Shown here: positions 18,018 to 27,191 of the stretch, in pieces
Position numbering within the stretch: the first letter of the stretch is position 1
How the letters are laid out: each line of letters opens with the position of its first letter
From: a virus
DNA length: 64,000 nucleotides
Reading direction: 5' to 3' (one strand)
Virus record (IMG/VR): IMGVR_UViG_3300038424_000709
Span: 1-64,000 of that record
Translations under genes and position numbers: made by a program
Notes under the pieces: generated by a model
What the model was told of the DNA's origin: nothing
Database searches by the model: none
Seen by the model: the letters and a program-made list of their open reading frames with translations, nothing else

Positions 18018-19138
18018 TACTGGTATTTCTTGATCTTCTCGGACGGGCTGGCCGCCTCGCCGCCGCTGGCCCTCTCCCTCCCCACGGGGGCGGGGGCGAC
18101 CCTCCCCTTCCTGAGCGCCCTTTCCTTCCTCGACGCCTCCTCCTCCGTCTCGACCGTGATGACCTCCCGGTTTATCCCGATGCCGCCCCTCCTCGCCGCC
18201 AGCGCCTCGATGTCCTGCCTGCGCCTCTCGGCCTCGTCGATCTGCTGCCTCTCGAACTTGGCCATGAGCCGCTCGTGCCGGTCCTCGGACAGCATGCCGT
18301 GCAGCTCCTTGAGCATGCCCTCCTTCGTCTCCATGTTCTCCACGTGCGCCCACCCGTCGTCCAGCTCCTTCTCGGGCGGGGCGCTCACCACGTTTTCCCA
18401 CGGCTCCAGGGCGTCGGGGCGCATCTGCCTGGTCGCCGCCTTGAGCTCCGCCGCGAGGCCGTCCACCGACTTCCCCGCCCACGGGCGCATGATGAGGACG
18501 GCGTTCCAGCTCTCGTCCAGCCGCTTCTTGGCCTGCTCCCGGTAGGTGCAGAGCGACGCCCACAGGCGGGCGTGGTCGGAGGGGCAGACGATCCTCATGG
18601 CCCTCCCGTCCGGCATGAGGATGCGTTTGTCCTCGAACGACGCATGGTCCCCGCCGCCGTGCCACAGGGACTCGGACGCCCTGGTGGTCGAGAAGGCTGA
18701 GAGGTACGGGTAGAGGGAGGCGTCCCTGTCCCCCATGGCCATAACGAGCTGCACGAGCCCCCGGGCCTCCGGGGACGACAGCCCCATCACCTCGTCCTCC
18801 CCCAGGGAGGTGACGAGGAGGAGGCAGCGGAACACGAACTCGCCCCGGTCCGGCACCCACCTGCGGAGGATGCGGCGCTCCGTGTCGTAGAGGCCCCTGA
18901 CCCACCCGTGCTGGACGCCGTCGACGAGCAGCGGGCGTATCCTTGCCCCGATGCCTATCAGCTCCTCGCACGCCTCGACGACCTTGTCCCTGACCTCCTG
19001 GACGCGGGCGGGCGGTGCCCTGCGGAGGACGCCCTCGCCCAGCCTCTGCGCCATCTCCGCCCCGAAGGTGAGCCTGGACCTCCCCCTCCCGGACGGCGAC
19101 GTGCCAAGCACGGAACGCGAAGTGGGCCTATCCCCCAT
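18017..19138 (-). CDS. hypothetical tail-module protein
   Basis: 373 residues. The first 60 are basic. The middle is helical with many Leu/Val/Met (FRCLLLVTSLGEDEVMGL, EARGLVQLVMAMGD). The last 120 are a highly charged helix (HERLMAKFERQQIDEAERRRQ) followed by a flexible Ala/Gly/Ser tail. It overlaps the next gene by one base and the previous one by 11, so the three genes before the tape measure form a tightly coupled operon. No fold is recognised. Position suggests a tail initiation or assembly role. Confidence 0.5.
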   Translation of the reverse strand: MGDRPTSRSVLGTSPSGRGRSRLTFGAEMAQRLGEGVLRRAPPARVQEVRDKVVEACEELIGIGARIRPLLVDGVQHGWVRGLYDTERRILRRWVPDRGEFVFRCLLLVTSLGEDEVMGLSSPEARGLVQLVMAMGDRDASLYPYLSAFSTTRASESLWHGGGDHASFEDKRILMPDGRAMRIVCPSDHARLWASLCTYREQAKKRLDESWNAVLIMRPWAGKSVDGLAAELKAATRQMRPDALEPWENVVSAPPEKELDDGWAHVENMETKEGMLKELHGMLSEDRHERLMAKFERQQIDEAERRRQDIEALAARRGGIGINREVITVETEEEASRKERALRKGRVAPAPVGRERASGGEAASPSEKIKKYQ

Positions 19139-19658
19139 CGTCCTCCCTGTCGGCGGACGGCCTGGAGGCCCCGGCGAACCCGCCCTTCCTCCTCGCGGCG
19201 GCCAGGACCTTCCTGCTCAGCTCCGCCTCCGCCGCCACCTCCTCCTTGCCGAACCTCGTCTCCATTTCCCTGATGGTCCTGGCGTGGAGGTCCTCCTCCG
19301 CCGCCTCGTCCTCCTCGCGGCGGGCAACGAGGGCAGTGGGCTCGGGGGCCATGTAGAGGTCGGCGGCGCTAAAGCGGCGGGCCGGGGGGAATGACCCTCT
19401 GTAGACCTTCCACACCCTGGTGGCGATGGCCTCGGGTATGGCGTCCACGACCTTCCTGGCCTCCTCGGGGGAGCCCGGCACGAGGCCCGAGACCGAGGCC
19501 AGGGCGCGGGCGAGGACGGTGCGGATCGGGTCCGCCCCCTTGCCGGGGTCCGCCCCCATCTCCTCGCGCCACGAGAGGCGCTTGAAGGCGAACCGATAGG
19601 ACAGCAGCCTCACCTCCACCACGTCGAGCGGAGCGCCGGTATTTGATCCTTCGGCCAC
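19128..19658 (-). CDS. hypothetical first gene of the tail operon
   Basis: About 176 residues if translation starts at GTG 19658, which has GGAG 8 nt upstream. The open frame extends further, but it would then run into the divergent helicase gene and becomes Ser/Cys-rich and unlikely. The protein is helical and charged (MGADPGKGADPIRTVLARALA; RREEDEAAEEDLHARTIREM) and has 11 nt overlap with the following gene. It is the promoter-proximal gene of the minus-strand tail cluster. No homologue recognised. Confidence 0.45.
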   Translation of the reverse strand: MAEGSNTGAPLDVVEVRLLSYRFAFKRLSWREEMGADPGKGADPIRTVLARALASVSGLVPGSPEEARKVVDAIPEAIATRVWKVYRGSFPPARRFSAADLYMAPEPTALVARREEDEAAEEDLHARTIREMETRFGKEEVAAEAELSRKVLAAARRKGGFAGASRPSADREDDGG

Positions 19659-19755
19659 GATAGGGCTCCGGAAGCCGCCAATCGACGAATCGCCGACAAA
19701 GGCGGTATCTGGTAATACGGAACCTGAAGCGTAGCCACCCGAGGAGTGGGACCAA
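19659..19755. promoter_or_regulatory. divergent intergenic region between tail operon and helicase
   Basis: A 97-nt gap separates the minus-strand tail operon from the plus-strand replication genes. GGTATCT and GGTAATAC on the plus strand, and TATTAC on the minus strand, resemble the -10 boxes used elsewhere in the window. GAGGAGTGGG at about 19740 is the helicase ribosome site. This is the most likely switch point between the two transcription units. Confidence 0.35.
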
Positions 19756-21351
19756 ATGTACCTTTCCGAACTTGCTTGGCGTCTTTGCACGCAGGATTTG
19801 CATTCGCTCGTCATAGAGAACAAGAAGAAGCTGGATTGGACGCTGAAGTACGCGATGGTGCTGGACTCCGCCGAGGATGCGGGCGAGGTGGTGAGCAGCA
19901 GGACGCTGAAGGCCATATGGAAGTACATCGAGCGCTTCCGCAGGATGCCCGCCGGGCCCCGCTCCGTGCGGGACTACATCGTGACGAACCCCGACAGCGC
20001 CAAGGAATACTCCAGGGGAGGGGAGGGCGGGAACGACGTCACGAGGATGCTGGAGCAGCTCGAACAACTGGAGTCGTGGGTGCCCCCCTCGGCGTCCGTC
20101 AGGGAGATGGACGCCATCGTCCTCATGGAGAGCGCCTACTCGGAGGTGAACAAGGCATGGCACCTGTACCTCGGGAAGCGCTACGGGCTCATCGCCTCCG
20201 GGATGGACTCCCACAAGTGGAGGGAGTTCGGGGTCGAGAAGGAGGACAGGGGCCCCGCGGCGGCGGCCAGATGGCTCCGCATGCAATGGCTCCGGGCGTT
20301 CACCGACGATGCCCCCTCGGTCGACGGGTTCCTGGACGAGAACGTGCAGGTGGTCAGGGAGAAGTTCGCCGACCTCATGGACGACCAGGCGACCACCCGC
20401 CGAGTGAAGATAGGGATCGAGCACATCGACAAGGTCGTCCCCGTAGGGGAGCCGGACCTCACGTTCGTCGGAATCTTCGGGATGAGCGGCCAGGGGAAGA
20501 CCACGCTGCTCAACTACATCGTGTACAAGCTGTTGACGCAGGGGACGAACGGGCTCTACTGGTCCATCGAGCACAGCCCCGAAACGATCTGGTCGGCGAT
20601 GACCTACCTCCACTCGGCCCACCCGGACTACGAGGGGATGATCCTCCCCCCCAAGAAGCAATGGGCGCTCAAGAACACCAACGACGGCGACATCAAGCTC
20701 ATGATGGCCATCACCGAGGACATCATGAATCGGAGGAACCTCCCCGGAAGGCTGGAAGTCAAGAGGTTCCAGGCCCAGGACCTGGACAGCATCGAGGACT
20801 GGCTCACCATCCACCACGCCAGGAACAAGTACGACTTCCTGGTCATCGACCGCATAGACTCGCTGAAAACCCACGGGGACCACAGGTTCCAGGACAAGGA
20901 GATCGAGGCGATGATCCACCGCGTGCGCGACCTCACGCGAAACTTCGACAACAACAGGGGGCTGCTGGTCCTCAGCCCCATCCAGATCACCAAGCAGGCC
21001 TTCGACGAGTCGCTGAAGAAGGAGGTCAAGGAAGGCGAGGCCCACATAGGCCAGACGTCCATCAGGCAGCACACCGCGTTCATAAACGACTGCGACGTCC
21101 TGCTGAGCGTCTGGTCCACCACGGAGATGCGGGACGCGAACGAGATCGAGGTGGGCTGCGGGAAGAACCGCGAGGGGAGGCAGCCTCCCGCCGTGAAGAT
21201 GGTATTGTCTCCCCGGACGGGGAGGTTCAGCCTCCACCCGGACGATGGATACGTCGACGAATCGAGGTCGCTGGCCCCCGGGGTCAAGAAGGCAATCGAC
21301 GAGATAAGGAACCTGGACAGCGGCATGGTGGACCAGATGCCGTCGTATTAA
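19756..21351 (+). CDS. DnaB-type replicative helicase
   Basis: 531 residues. The C-terminal RecA-like ATPase has a Walker A at about 242-250 (GMSGQGKTT) and a Walker B at about 360 (DFLVIDRID). A later VLSPIQITKQAFDES and an RQHTAFINDCDVLL motif follow the DnaB/gp41 pattern of sensor and DNA-contacting loops. The N-terminal 210 residues are helical and diverged from the DnaB N-domain. It should unwind the fork ahead of the phage polymerase. The start has GAGGAGTGGG 6 nt upstream. It is followed at once by two genes that may act in replication initiation or helicase loading. Confidence 0.85.
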   Translation: MYLSELAWRLCTQDLHSLVIENKKKLDWTLKYAMVLDSAEDAGEVVSSRTLKAIWKYIERFRRMPAGPRSVRDYIVTNPDSAKEYSRGGEGGNDVTRMLEQLEQLESWVPPSASVREMDAIVLMESAYSEVNKAWHLYLGKRYGLIASGMDSHKWREFGVEKEDRGPAAAARWLRMQWLRAFTDDAPSVDGFLDENVQVVREKFADLMDDQATTRRVKIGIEHIDKVVPVGEPDLTFVGIFGMSGQGKTTLLNYIVYKLLTQGTNGLYWSIEHSPETIWSAMTYLHSAHPDYEGMILPPKKQWALKNTNDGDIKLMMAITEDIMNRRNLPGRLEVKRFQAQDLDSIEDWLTIHHARNKYDFLVIDRIDSLKTHGDHRFQDKEIEAMIHRVRDLTRNFDNNRGLLVLSPIQITKQAFDESLKKEVKEGEAHIGQTSIRQHTAFINDCDVLLSVWSTTEMRDANEIEVGCGKNREGRQPPAVKMVLSPRTGRFSLHPDDGYVDESRSLAPGVKKAIDEIRNLDSGMVDQMPSY

Positions 21352-21374
21352 CCAGAAGACGGGGAAACCACGTA

Positions 21375-21872
21375 ATGGAGAACAGCAAGCCGCTGTATCA
21401 GCCTTGGAACGACGAGGAATTCTGGGCGGACCCTTGGGTCCGCCAAGTCATGAACCGACTGCAAAGGATGATGTACAAGAATTTGCTCAACCAAACATTT
21501 TTTTGCTCAACCAGACCTTACCTACCAGATGACGACGAGGAGCTATGGTTGCTTGCCGACTGCGAGAGCAAGGAGGAATGGCTGGACAACAAAACGGTGG
21601 TCCTGAAGAGGTTCCATTCCGAGAACGGGCTCTTAGCAAACAAGCGGGTGCTGGACGACTGGGCACGGGTGGTCGAAAAAAGGGCGGAATTACACGAAAA
21701 AAGAGCGTCGGCAGGACGAAGGGGTGGCCTAGCAAGCGCCAAGCAAAGGCAAGCACTTGCTAAAGGTGCTTCAAGCAAGTCAAGCAATCCAAGCATAGTA
21801 AGTGAAGTAAGTGAAGTAAGAGAGGGAAGTAAGCCAGTTGGCAAGGATGAGGAGGACTTCCTTGAAGCTTAA
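21375..21872 (+). CDS. DUF1376/YdaU-like replication-associated protein
   Basis: 165 residues. The core LPDDDEELWLLADCESKEEW and the following WARVVEKRAELHEKRASAGRRGG segment match the layout of DUF1376 (YdaU) proteins, which are found in phage replication clusters beside helicase or DnaT/O-type genes. The last 40 residues are Ser/Glu-rich and unstructured. The start codon is 23 nt after the helicase stop, and its end overlaps the likely start of the next gene. A replication-initiation role is inferred from family and context. Confidence 0.6.
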   Translation: MENSKPLYQPWNDEEFWADPWVRQVMNRLQRMMYKNLLNQTFFCSTRPYLPDDDEELWLLADCESKEEWLDNKTVVLKRFHSENGLLANKRVLDDWARVVEKRAELHEKRASAGRRGGLASAKQRQALAKGASSKSSNPSIVSEVSEVREGSKPVGKDEEDFLEA

Positions 21873-22836
21873 TCCAAGGATCAAGCCGGAATGGGAGCCA
21901 GCAAGGAAGCTGGCACGCCAATTCTGGTGGCAGACGGGGAAAATGGAAAGATTCAAACGCCCCCCCTACCCCGACGAGTGGAAGGAGATTTTCCGCGGCC
22001 TGATCTCCGAGCTCGGCGAGGATTTTCTGTGGGGCCTCATGGGGTTCCTCCAGGAAGATGGCTGGTGGACCGATTGCCTTGTGAAGCATGCGGATCCCTG
22101 CGAGTATCTCGCCAAAGTCCTCCGCGAGGACAAGTCCAACAGCCTGAAGCACAAGTTCGAAAAGTCGAGGGCCATCCAGTCCAAGATAGCGACGCCCTCC
22201 TCGTCCTTGGGCATCTCCCCGGAAGCCCACGACGCCCGCCCAGCGTCCGACGTCGAGGAAACCCGCTGGCCGTTCGCGTTCTTCACCTGGTCCGAGGACG
22301 TGACGGACGGGACTGGGACGGTGCCGTTCTCCGACATCCGCATCGCCATCCACTACCACTTCAACCCCCGCCGGGAGCCCGCCGACCTGTTCTACAGGGA
22401 GCGCGGCCTCAGCAAGGAAACCCTGGAGCACTTCGCCCGCAAGATGGTGGAATCCGTCCCTGCGGGATACGACCCGAAAAGCCATCCATGGGACCCATGG
22501 AAGCGGACGCCCGATCCGTCCTGCCCGAAGTGCCACGGCGGCGGCGGTCGGGAGGCCAAGCTGCTCGGCACCAAGGCATCGAACTTCGTCATGTGCCGCT
22601 GCATCGACGGACCCGCCGAGGCCGACATGTCCTGCCCGAAATGCAGGGGCGGCGGCGGCAAGGACGTCATAGTGAAGGGGCACGACCAGACGGTATGGGT
22701 CCCGTGCGACTGCCTGGACAGGAGGCCCAAGCCGCCTTCCCCAACTCCGAAAACGCCATCCCCCGAAGAATCATCCCCTTCCCAAATTCCGCGAATACAG
22801 GAACCTAATATGCAGCCTCCGCATGACCATGCCTGA
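21862..22836 (+). CDS. zinc-finger protein next to helicase (possible loader or initiator)
   Basis: About 324 residues from the TTG at 21862, which has AGGAGGA 5 nt upstream; ATG 21847 is an alternative. The N-terminal half is helical and Trp-rich (WEPARKLARQFWWQTGK). Near residues 220-300 are two DnaJ-like zinc-knuckle pairs, CPKCHGGGG with MCRC and CPKCRGGGG with CDC. The tail is Pro/Ser-rich. It overlaps the DUF1376-like gene. Proteins like this sit where lambda O/P or DnaT analogues are expected, but no loader domain is recognised. Confidence 0.5.
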   Translation: MKLNPRIKPEWEPARKLARQFWWQTGKMERFKRPPYPDEWKEIFRGLISELGEDFLWGLMGFLQEDGWWTDCLVKHADPCEYLAKVLREDKSNSLKHKFEKSRAIQSKIATPSSSLGISPEAHDARPASDVEETRWPFAFFTWSEDVTDGTGTVPFSDIRIAIHYHFNPRREPADLFYRERGLSKETLEHFARKMVESVPAGYDPKSHPWDPWKRTPDPSCPKCHGGGGREAKLLGTKASNFVMCRCIDGPAEADMSCPKCRGGGGKDVIVKGHDQTVWVPCDCLDRRPKPPSPTPKTPSPEESSPSQIPRIQEPNMQPPHDHA

Positions 22837-22884
22837 GAAAATCTCACAATGGGTTTAGGCCGGGAAAGAGGACAAGGGGAAGCC

Positions 22885-25671
22885 ATGCCGAAAAGCCAGG
22901 GGATCACGCCCTTCCAGTCGTACATCTTCAAGTCCAGGTACGCCAGGTGGGTGCCCGAGAAGGGCAGGCGGGAGGACTGGGGGGAAACGGTCCGCAGGTA
23001 CGTCGACTTCATCTCGAAGCGCATCCCGGAGGAGTTCCGCGAGGAGATCGCCGGGGAGATCGAGGGCTCGATACTCCGCATGGAGGTCATGCCGTCCATG
23101 CGGGCGCTGATGACGGCGGGCAAGGCGCTGGAGAAGGACGAGGTCGCCGGGTACAACTGTTTTGCGGGAACCGAGGGATTCCTCACATACCACGGTTCCA
23201 AAACTTTCGGTGAAACGGTTGGCACCACTCAGATTGTTATGTCCGGCGACGGCGAATGGAGGAATGCCGAGATTCGATCATTCGGCGTCCAGCCGCTTCA
23301 AGAGGTGACTTTCAAGCCCGCCATCGAGGAAAATGGACGTTCCAAAACCAATCTCCGTCACAGGGTTAGGGTAACTCTCGACCATCGTTGGGTCACGGTG
23401 AATCGAGGCGAAGTCACGGACCTTAATGTTGGGGATTTCATATCTTTTGTAGGACCCAAGACTGAGTTGCCCGCCAATGACGAAGCGTGGATTGCCGGGT
23501 TTGGGTTCGGTGACGGGACCATAGATGCCAGGGGAAGGGCCAAGGTCCGTCTTTGTGGCGAGAAGGACATGCGGCATCTTGGGGTGTTTGAGAAATATGG
23601 TCATTCTTCAATATGCTACCCCCCGTCCTATAGCGGCGACGCCGTAGTCATATTTCATCAAGGACACATGAAAGATTGGAAGCACATTCCTGTAAGCAAG
23701 GAAGCTTGTTACTTGGCTAGCTGGCTCATGGGGTATCTGGCGGCAGACGGTCACAACAACGAACACCAACCGGGAATATCCTCGCAAGACTCGGAAGCCA
23801 TAGAATTTGTGAAGTCCATCGCCCCCCTTGCCGGGTACTTGGTCACGGGTCAAAACACATCCATGGTGGAGGAGACCAATTTTGGCCATCGCTATGCCCC
23901 TCTCCAGAGGCTTACGCTACGGAGGTCCGGCATTTTCAAAGTGATGTCTATCGATCTACTCGACGAGCCCGAGGAAGTCTTCTGCGTAGTGGAACCAACC
24001 ACGCATTCCTTCGTCCTTGCCAATGGGATTCTCACTGGAAACTGCAGCTACATGGCGGTAGACGACCCCCGTGCCTTCGACGAGGCCGTCTACATAAGCA
24101 TGTGCGGCGTGGGCCTCGGGTTCTCCGTGGAGCGGCAGTACGTCGGGAAGCTGCCCGTCATCGCCGAGAGCTTCTTCGACGAGCCCACGGTCATCAAGGT
24201 CAGGGACTCCAAGATAGGCTGGGCCACCGCGTTCCGCCAGCTCATCGCCCTCCTGTACGGCGGCCTCGTCCCGAAGTGGGACCTCAGCGCCCTCCGTCCC
24301 GCGGGCTCCCCCCTCAAGACGTTCGGCGGGCGGGCGTCCGGGCCCGACCCGCTCGACCGGCTGTTCAAGTTCGCCGTCCAGCTTTTCAGGAACGCCGCAG
24401 GGCGCAGGCTGACGTCCCTGGAATGCCACGACCTGATGTGCATGGTGGCGGACATCGTGGTGAGCGGCGGGGTGAGGCGCTCCGCCATGATATCGCTCTC
24501 CAACCTGTCGGACGACCGCATGCGGAACGCCAAGACCGGCCAGTGGTGGATCGAGAACCCCCAGCGGGCCCTCGCCAACAATTCGGCGGTCTACACGGAG
24601 AGGCCGGAGATGGGCATGTTCCTGCGGGAGTGGCTGTCCCTGTACGAGTCCCGCTCCGGCGAGCGGGGCATCTTCAACCGGGAGGCCGCGACCAAGCATT
24701 CGGCCTCCAACGGGCGGCGCGAGACCAAGGACATCGACTTCGGGGTCAACCCGTGCGTGGAGATCATCCTGCGCTCCAAGGGCCTGTGCAACCTCACCGA
24801 GGCGGTGGCCAGGCCCGGCGACGACAAGAAAATCCTCATGGAGAAGGTGCGCATCGCCACCATCATGGGGACGCTCCAGTCCACCCTCACCAACTTCCGC
24901 TACCTCCGCAAGGACTGGCAGAAGAATGCCGAGGAGGAGCGCCTACTGGGCGTCAGCCTCACGGGGATCATGGACAACAAGCTGCTGTCGACCAACGGCC
25001 CCGAGCTGGCCTCCCTGCTCGACGACCTCCGCCAGCACGTCATCGAGGTCAACAAGGAGTGGTCGGAGAGGCTCGGCATCCCGCAGTCCGCGGCCGCCAC
25101 CTGCGTCAAGCCATCGGGGACGGTCGCCCTGCTGGCGAACTCGTCGCCCGGCATACATCCCCGCTACGGGCGCTTCCTGCTCGTCTCCATCCGCGAGGAT
25201 CGCAAGAACCCCATAGGGCAGTTCCTCAAGCAGGCCGGGGTGCCCAGCGAGCCGGAGGCCAACAAGCCGGACGACGTGGACGTGTTCTACTTCCCCAGCG
25301 AGTCGCCCTCGTCGTCCGTCCTCAGGGACGGCATCACCGCCATAGGGCAGCTCGAACTCTACCTGACCTACAAGAAGCACTGGACGGAGCACAACCCCAG
25401 CACCACGGTGTACGTCCGGGACCACGAGTGGCTGGACGTGGCGGCATGGGTGTACCGGCACTTCGACACCATCGGCGGCGTGTCGTTCCTCCCCTACTCC
25501 AGCCACATATACAAGCAGGCACCATTCGCGGAGGTCACGGAGGCGGAGTTCCGGGAGCGCACGGCGAAGATGCCGGAGCTCGACTGGGCCGGGCTGGCGG
25601 AGTTCGAGAAGAACGACCACACCACCTCCATGAAGGAGCCAGCGTGCGGCAACGGTTCCTGCGGGCTATAG
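22885..25671 (+). CDS. nrdJ: adenosylcobalamin-dependent (class II) ribonucleotide reductase with intein
   Basis: 928-residue precursor; the spliced enzyme would be 633 residues. The extein matches the monomeric B12-dependent ribonucleoside-triphosphate reductase family: GYN-C-SYMAVDDPRAFDEAVY, then MCGVGLGFSVER, the finger-loop NPCVEIILRSKGLCNLTE holding the radical and redox cysteines, GYIP-type core segments, and a C-terminal redox pair ACGNGSCGL. It reduces ribonucleotides to deoxyribonucleotides without oxygen and needs vitamin B12 from the host. The ATG at 22885 has AGGGGAAG upstream. The mature part is shorter than the roughly 740 residues of the Lactobacillus enzyme. The intein splits it exactly at the N-terminal redox cysteine. 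Confidence 0.9.
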   Translation: MPKSQGITPFQSYIFKSRYARWVPEKGRREDWGETVRRYVDFISKRIPEEFREEIAGEIEGSILRMEVMPSMRALMTAGKALEKDEVAGYNCFAGTEGFLTYHGSKTFGETVGTTQIVMSGDGEWRNAEIRSFGVQPLQEVTFKPAIEENGRSKTNLRHRVRVTLDHRWVTVNRGEVTDLNVGDFISFVGPKTELPANDEAWIAGFGFGDGTIDARGRAKVRLCGEKDMRHLGVFEKYGHSSICYPPSYSGDAVVIFHQGHMKDWKHIPVSKEACYLASWLMGYLAADGHNNEHQPGISSQDSEAIEFVKSIAPLAGYLVTGQNTSMVEETNFGHRYAPLQRLTLRRSGIFKVMSIDLLDEPEEVFCVVEPTTHSFVLANGILTGNCSYMAVDDPRAFDEAVYISMCGVGLGFSVERQYVGKLPVIAESFFDEPTVIKVRDSKIGWATAFRQLIALLYGGLVPKWDLSALRPAGSPLKTFGGRASGPDPLDRLFKFAVQLFRNAAGRRLTSLECHDLMCMVADIVVSGGVRRSAMISLSNLSDDRMRNAKTGQWWIENPQRALANNSAVYTERPEMGMFLREWLSLYESRSGERGIFNREAATKHSASNGRRETKDIDFGVNPCVEIILRSKGLCNLTEAVARPGDDKKILMEKVRIATIMGTLQSTLTNFRYLRKDWQKNAEEERLLGVSLTGIMDNKLLSTNGPELASLLDDLRQHVIEVNKEWSERLGIPQSAAATCVKPSGTVALLANSSPGIHPRYGRFLLVSIREDRKNPIGQFLKQAGVPSEPEANKPDDVDVFYFPSESPSSSVLRDGITAIGQLELYLTYKKHWTEHNPSTTVYVRDHEWLDVAAWVYRHFDTIGGVSFLPYSSHIYKQAPFAEVTEAEFRERTAKMPELDWAGLAEFEKNDHTTSMKEPACGNGSCGL
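23158..24042 (+). other. intein with LAGLIDADG endonuclease inside ribonucleotide reductase
   Basis: 295 codons in frame. It begins with the splicing nucleophile Cys (CFAGTEG) and ends HSFVLANGILTGN, with the essential His and terminal Asn, followed by Cys as the first C-extein residue. The Hint block B is TLDHRWVTV. The middle carries two LAGLIDADG-type helices (WIAGFGFGDGTID and LMGYLAADGHN), so the homing enzyme looks intact. Codon use is more AT-rich than in the extein. The flanking extein sequence YN / CSYMAVD is the conserved active-site segment. Confidence 0.92.
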
Positions 25672-25699
25672 TCGCGGAGCCATAGCATTTGGGAGGCAT

Positions 25700-25984
25700 A
25701 TGGAAACCAAGGTTGTATTCATCCTTACGCTGGTCGGGGGCGAGCAGGTGCAACAGGAGATAGGATGCCCCGACCCGAGGGTGGAGGACTTCATCAAGAT
25801 CGTGCTGGCCCAGTATGCCCAGATAGGGATGGTGAAGAAGGAAGGGAGCAGGTACACCCTCATCCCTCGCGGCCAGATAGCACGGGTCGAGGCCGAGGTC
25901 CCGCTGCTGTCCCTCGCCACCGGGGAGGACACGATGAGGGTGGCTCAGACGTCCAAGGAATTCGGGAAGGCGTTTCCCAAATAG
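25700..25984 (+). CDS. small hypothetical protein
   Basis: 94 residues, mixed alpha-beta (METKVVFILTLVGGEQVQQE ... YTLIPRGQIARVEAEVPL). It starts at ATG with GGGAGG 5 nt upstream, 28 nt after the reductase stop. No motif or homologue recognised. Confidence 0.6.
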   Translation: METKVVFILTLVGGEQVQQEIGCPDPRVEDFIKIVLAQYAQIGMVKKEGSRYTLIPRGQIARVEAEVPLLSLATGEDTMRVAQTSKEFGKAFPK

Positions 25985-26027
25985 GCTTCAGCACCAAAGG
26001 CCACGCTAGTCAGTCCCTCCAAACCGG

Positions 26028-26064
26028 TGGGTGCCGGGAGCGCCGGAAGCGGCACCGGCACCCA
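26028..26064 (+). terminator. perfect 10-bp stem-loop in the gap before the Toprim gene
   Basis: TGGGTGCCGG pairs with CCGGCACCCA across a 17-nt loop. No U-run follows, so it is either a factor-assisted terminator or a regulatory hairpin ahead of the promoter-like GTGTATATT at 26103-26111. Confidence 0.4.
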
Positions 26065-26102
26065 TCCCGCACTCGGATTCCTTGCCGAAACCTCCCGGGG
26101 CA

Positions 26103-26124
26103 GTGTATATTGTATTAGGAGGAA
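26103..26124 (+). promoter_or_regulatory. promoter-like box before the Toprim gene
   Basis: GTGTATATT (TATATT at 26106-26111) lies just before TTAGGAGGAACC and the ATG at 26129. It matches the GTGTATA-type -10 found in the promoter cassettes. Confidence 0.5.
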
Positions 26125-26128
26125 CCTC

Positions 26129-27178
26129 ATGCCCAAGATTTGCTACCAGGACATCTCGTTCGGGACGGACAAGCTGGCCGCGGTCCGCTACCTCGACGAC
26201 ATCGTCAACGATCCGGACTATGCCGGGCTGAAGCTCACCCTCCGCCAGATATACTACGTCATGGTGTCGAACGACCTGTTTCCCGACACCCGCAAGTACG
26301 TCAAGATCCCGGGAACGGACAAGTGGCGGCACGTCCCGCCCGGCGACCCGAAGGGCATCAAGAACGCCACGCCCAACTACAAGTGGCTCGGGGACGTCGT
26401 GAACGAGGCCCGGCTCGCCGGGCTGCTCGACTGGGACATCGTCGAGGACCGGACCAGGGAGCTCAAGACCATCGGGCACTGGGACGACCCGTCCGACATC
26501 ATGGAGTCCGCCGCCAAGAGCTTCAGGACGGACAAGTGGGCGGCCCAGGATTGCCGGGTCGAGGTTTGGATCGAGAAGGACGCCCTCCTGGGCGTCTTCC
26601 AGAGCATCTGCGAGACGCAGGACATAGACGTGCCCTACCTTTCCTGCCGCGGCTACACCTCCCAGTCCGAGATGTGGGGGGCGGCCATGAGATTCGTCCG
26701 CTACCTGGACGAGGGGAAGTCCGTCCACGTGTATCATTTCGGGGACCACGACCCCTCGGGAATCGACATGACCAGGGACATACAGGACCGCATACGGATG
26801 TTCGTCTCCCACCACGTCGGCGAGGACGAGGCGGACAGGGTTGCGATCACGCGGGTCGCCCTCAACATGGACCAAGTCGAAAAGTACAAGCCCGAGAACA
26901 ACCCCGCCAAGACCACGGACAGCCGGTCGGGGGACTACATACGGAAGTTCGGGGACTCCTCGTGGGAGCTGGATGCCCTCCGGCCCAACGTCCTGGCCGC
27001 CCTGGTGCGCAAGAACGTCAGGTCCGTCCGGGACGAGGACCTATGGGAGGCCCAGGTGGAAAAGGAGAACCACGGGCGCGCCGTCATGGAGGTCGCCTCC
27101 GGCCATTGGGAGGACCTGGAGAAGCACGCCGCCAAGAAATGGGGCGAAGAGATAGCCAAAAAAATCAAGGAGGGATAA
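26129..27178 (+). CDS. Spo11/TopoVI-A-like Toprim protein
   Basis: 349 residues. The N-terminal part resembles the winged-helix/CAP region of Topo VI A relatives (LTLRQIYYVMVSNDLFPDTR), with the Tyr pair in QIYYVM placed like the catalytic Tyr. Then comes a Toprim domain: WIEKDALLGVF (Glu), SCRGYTSQSE, and YHFGDHDPSGIDM (the DxD-type metal site). Such proteins occur in phages without a B subunit. They could nick or break DNA, or act as nucleases, but no activity is assured. The start is ATG 26129 with TTAGGAGG; the open frame continues upstream but without a good site. Confidence 0.7.
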   Translation: MPKICYQDISFGTDKLAAVRYLDDIVNDPDYAGLKLTLRQIYYVMVSNDLFPDTRKYVKIPGTDKWRHVPPGDPKGIKNATPNYKWLGDVVNEARLAGLLDWDIVEDRTRELKTIGHWDDPSDIMESAAKSFRTDKWAAQDCRVEVWIEKDALLGVFQSICETQDIDVPYLSCRGYTSQSEMWGAAMRFVRYLDEGKSVHVYHFGDHDPSGIDMTRDIQDRIRMFVSHHVGEDEADRVAITRVALNMDQVEKYKPENNPAKTTDSRSGDYIRKFGDSSWELDALRPNVLAALVRKNVRSVRDEDLWEAQVEKENHGRAVMEVASGHWEDLEKHAAKKWGEEIAKKIKEG

Positions 27179-27191
27179 GCATGGGGGTCGC

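Noticed and set aside
18018-18971. Upstream extension of the 217-residue tail-module gene
   Set aside because: This part overlaps the real 373-residue gene in another frame and is Arg/Gly/Ala low complexity. A TAATG junction marks the true start.
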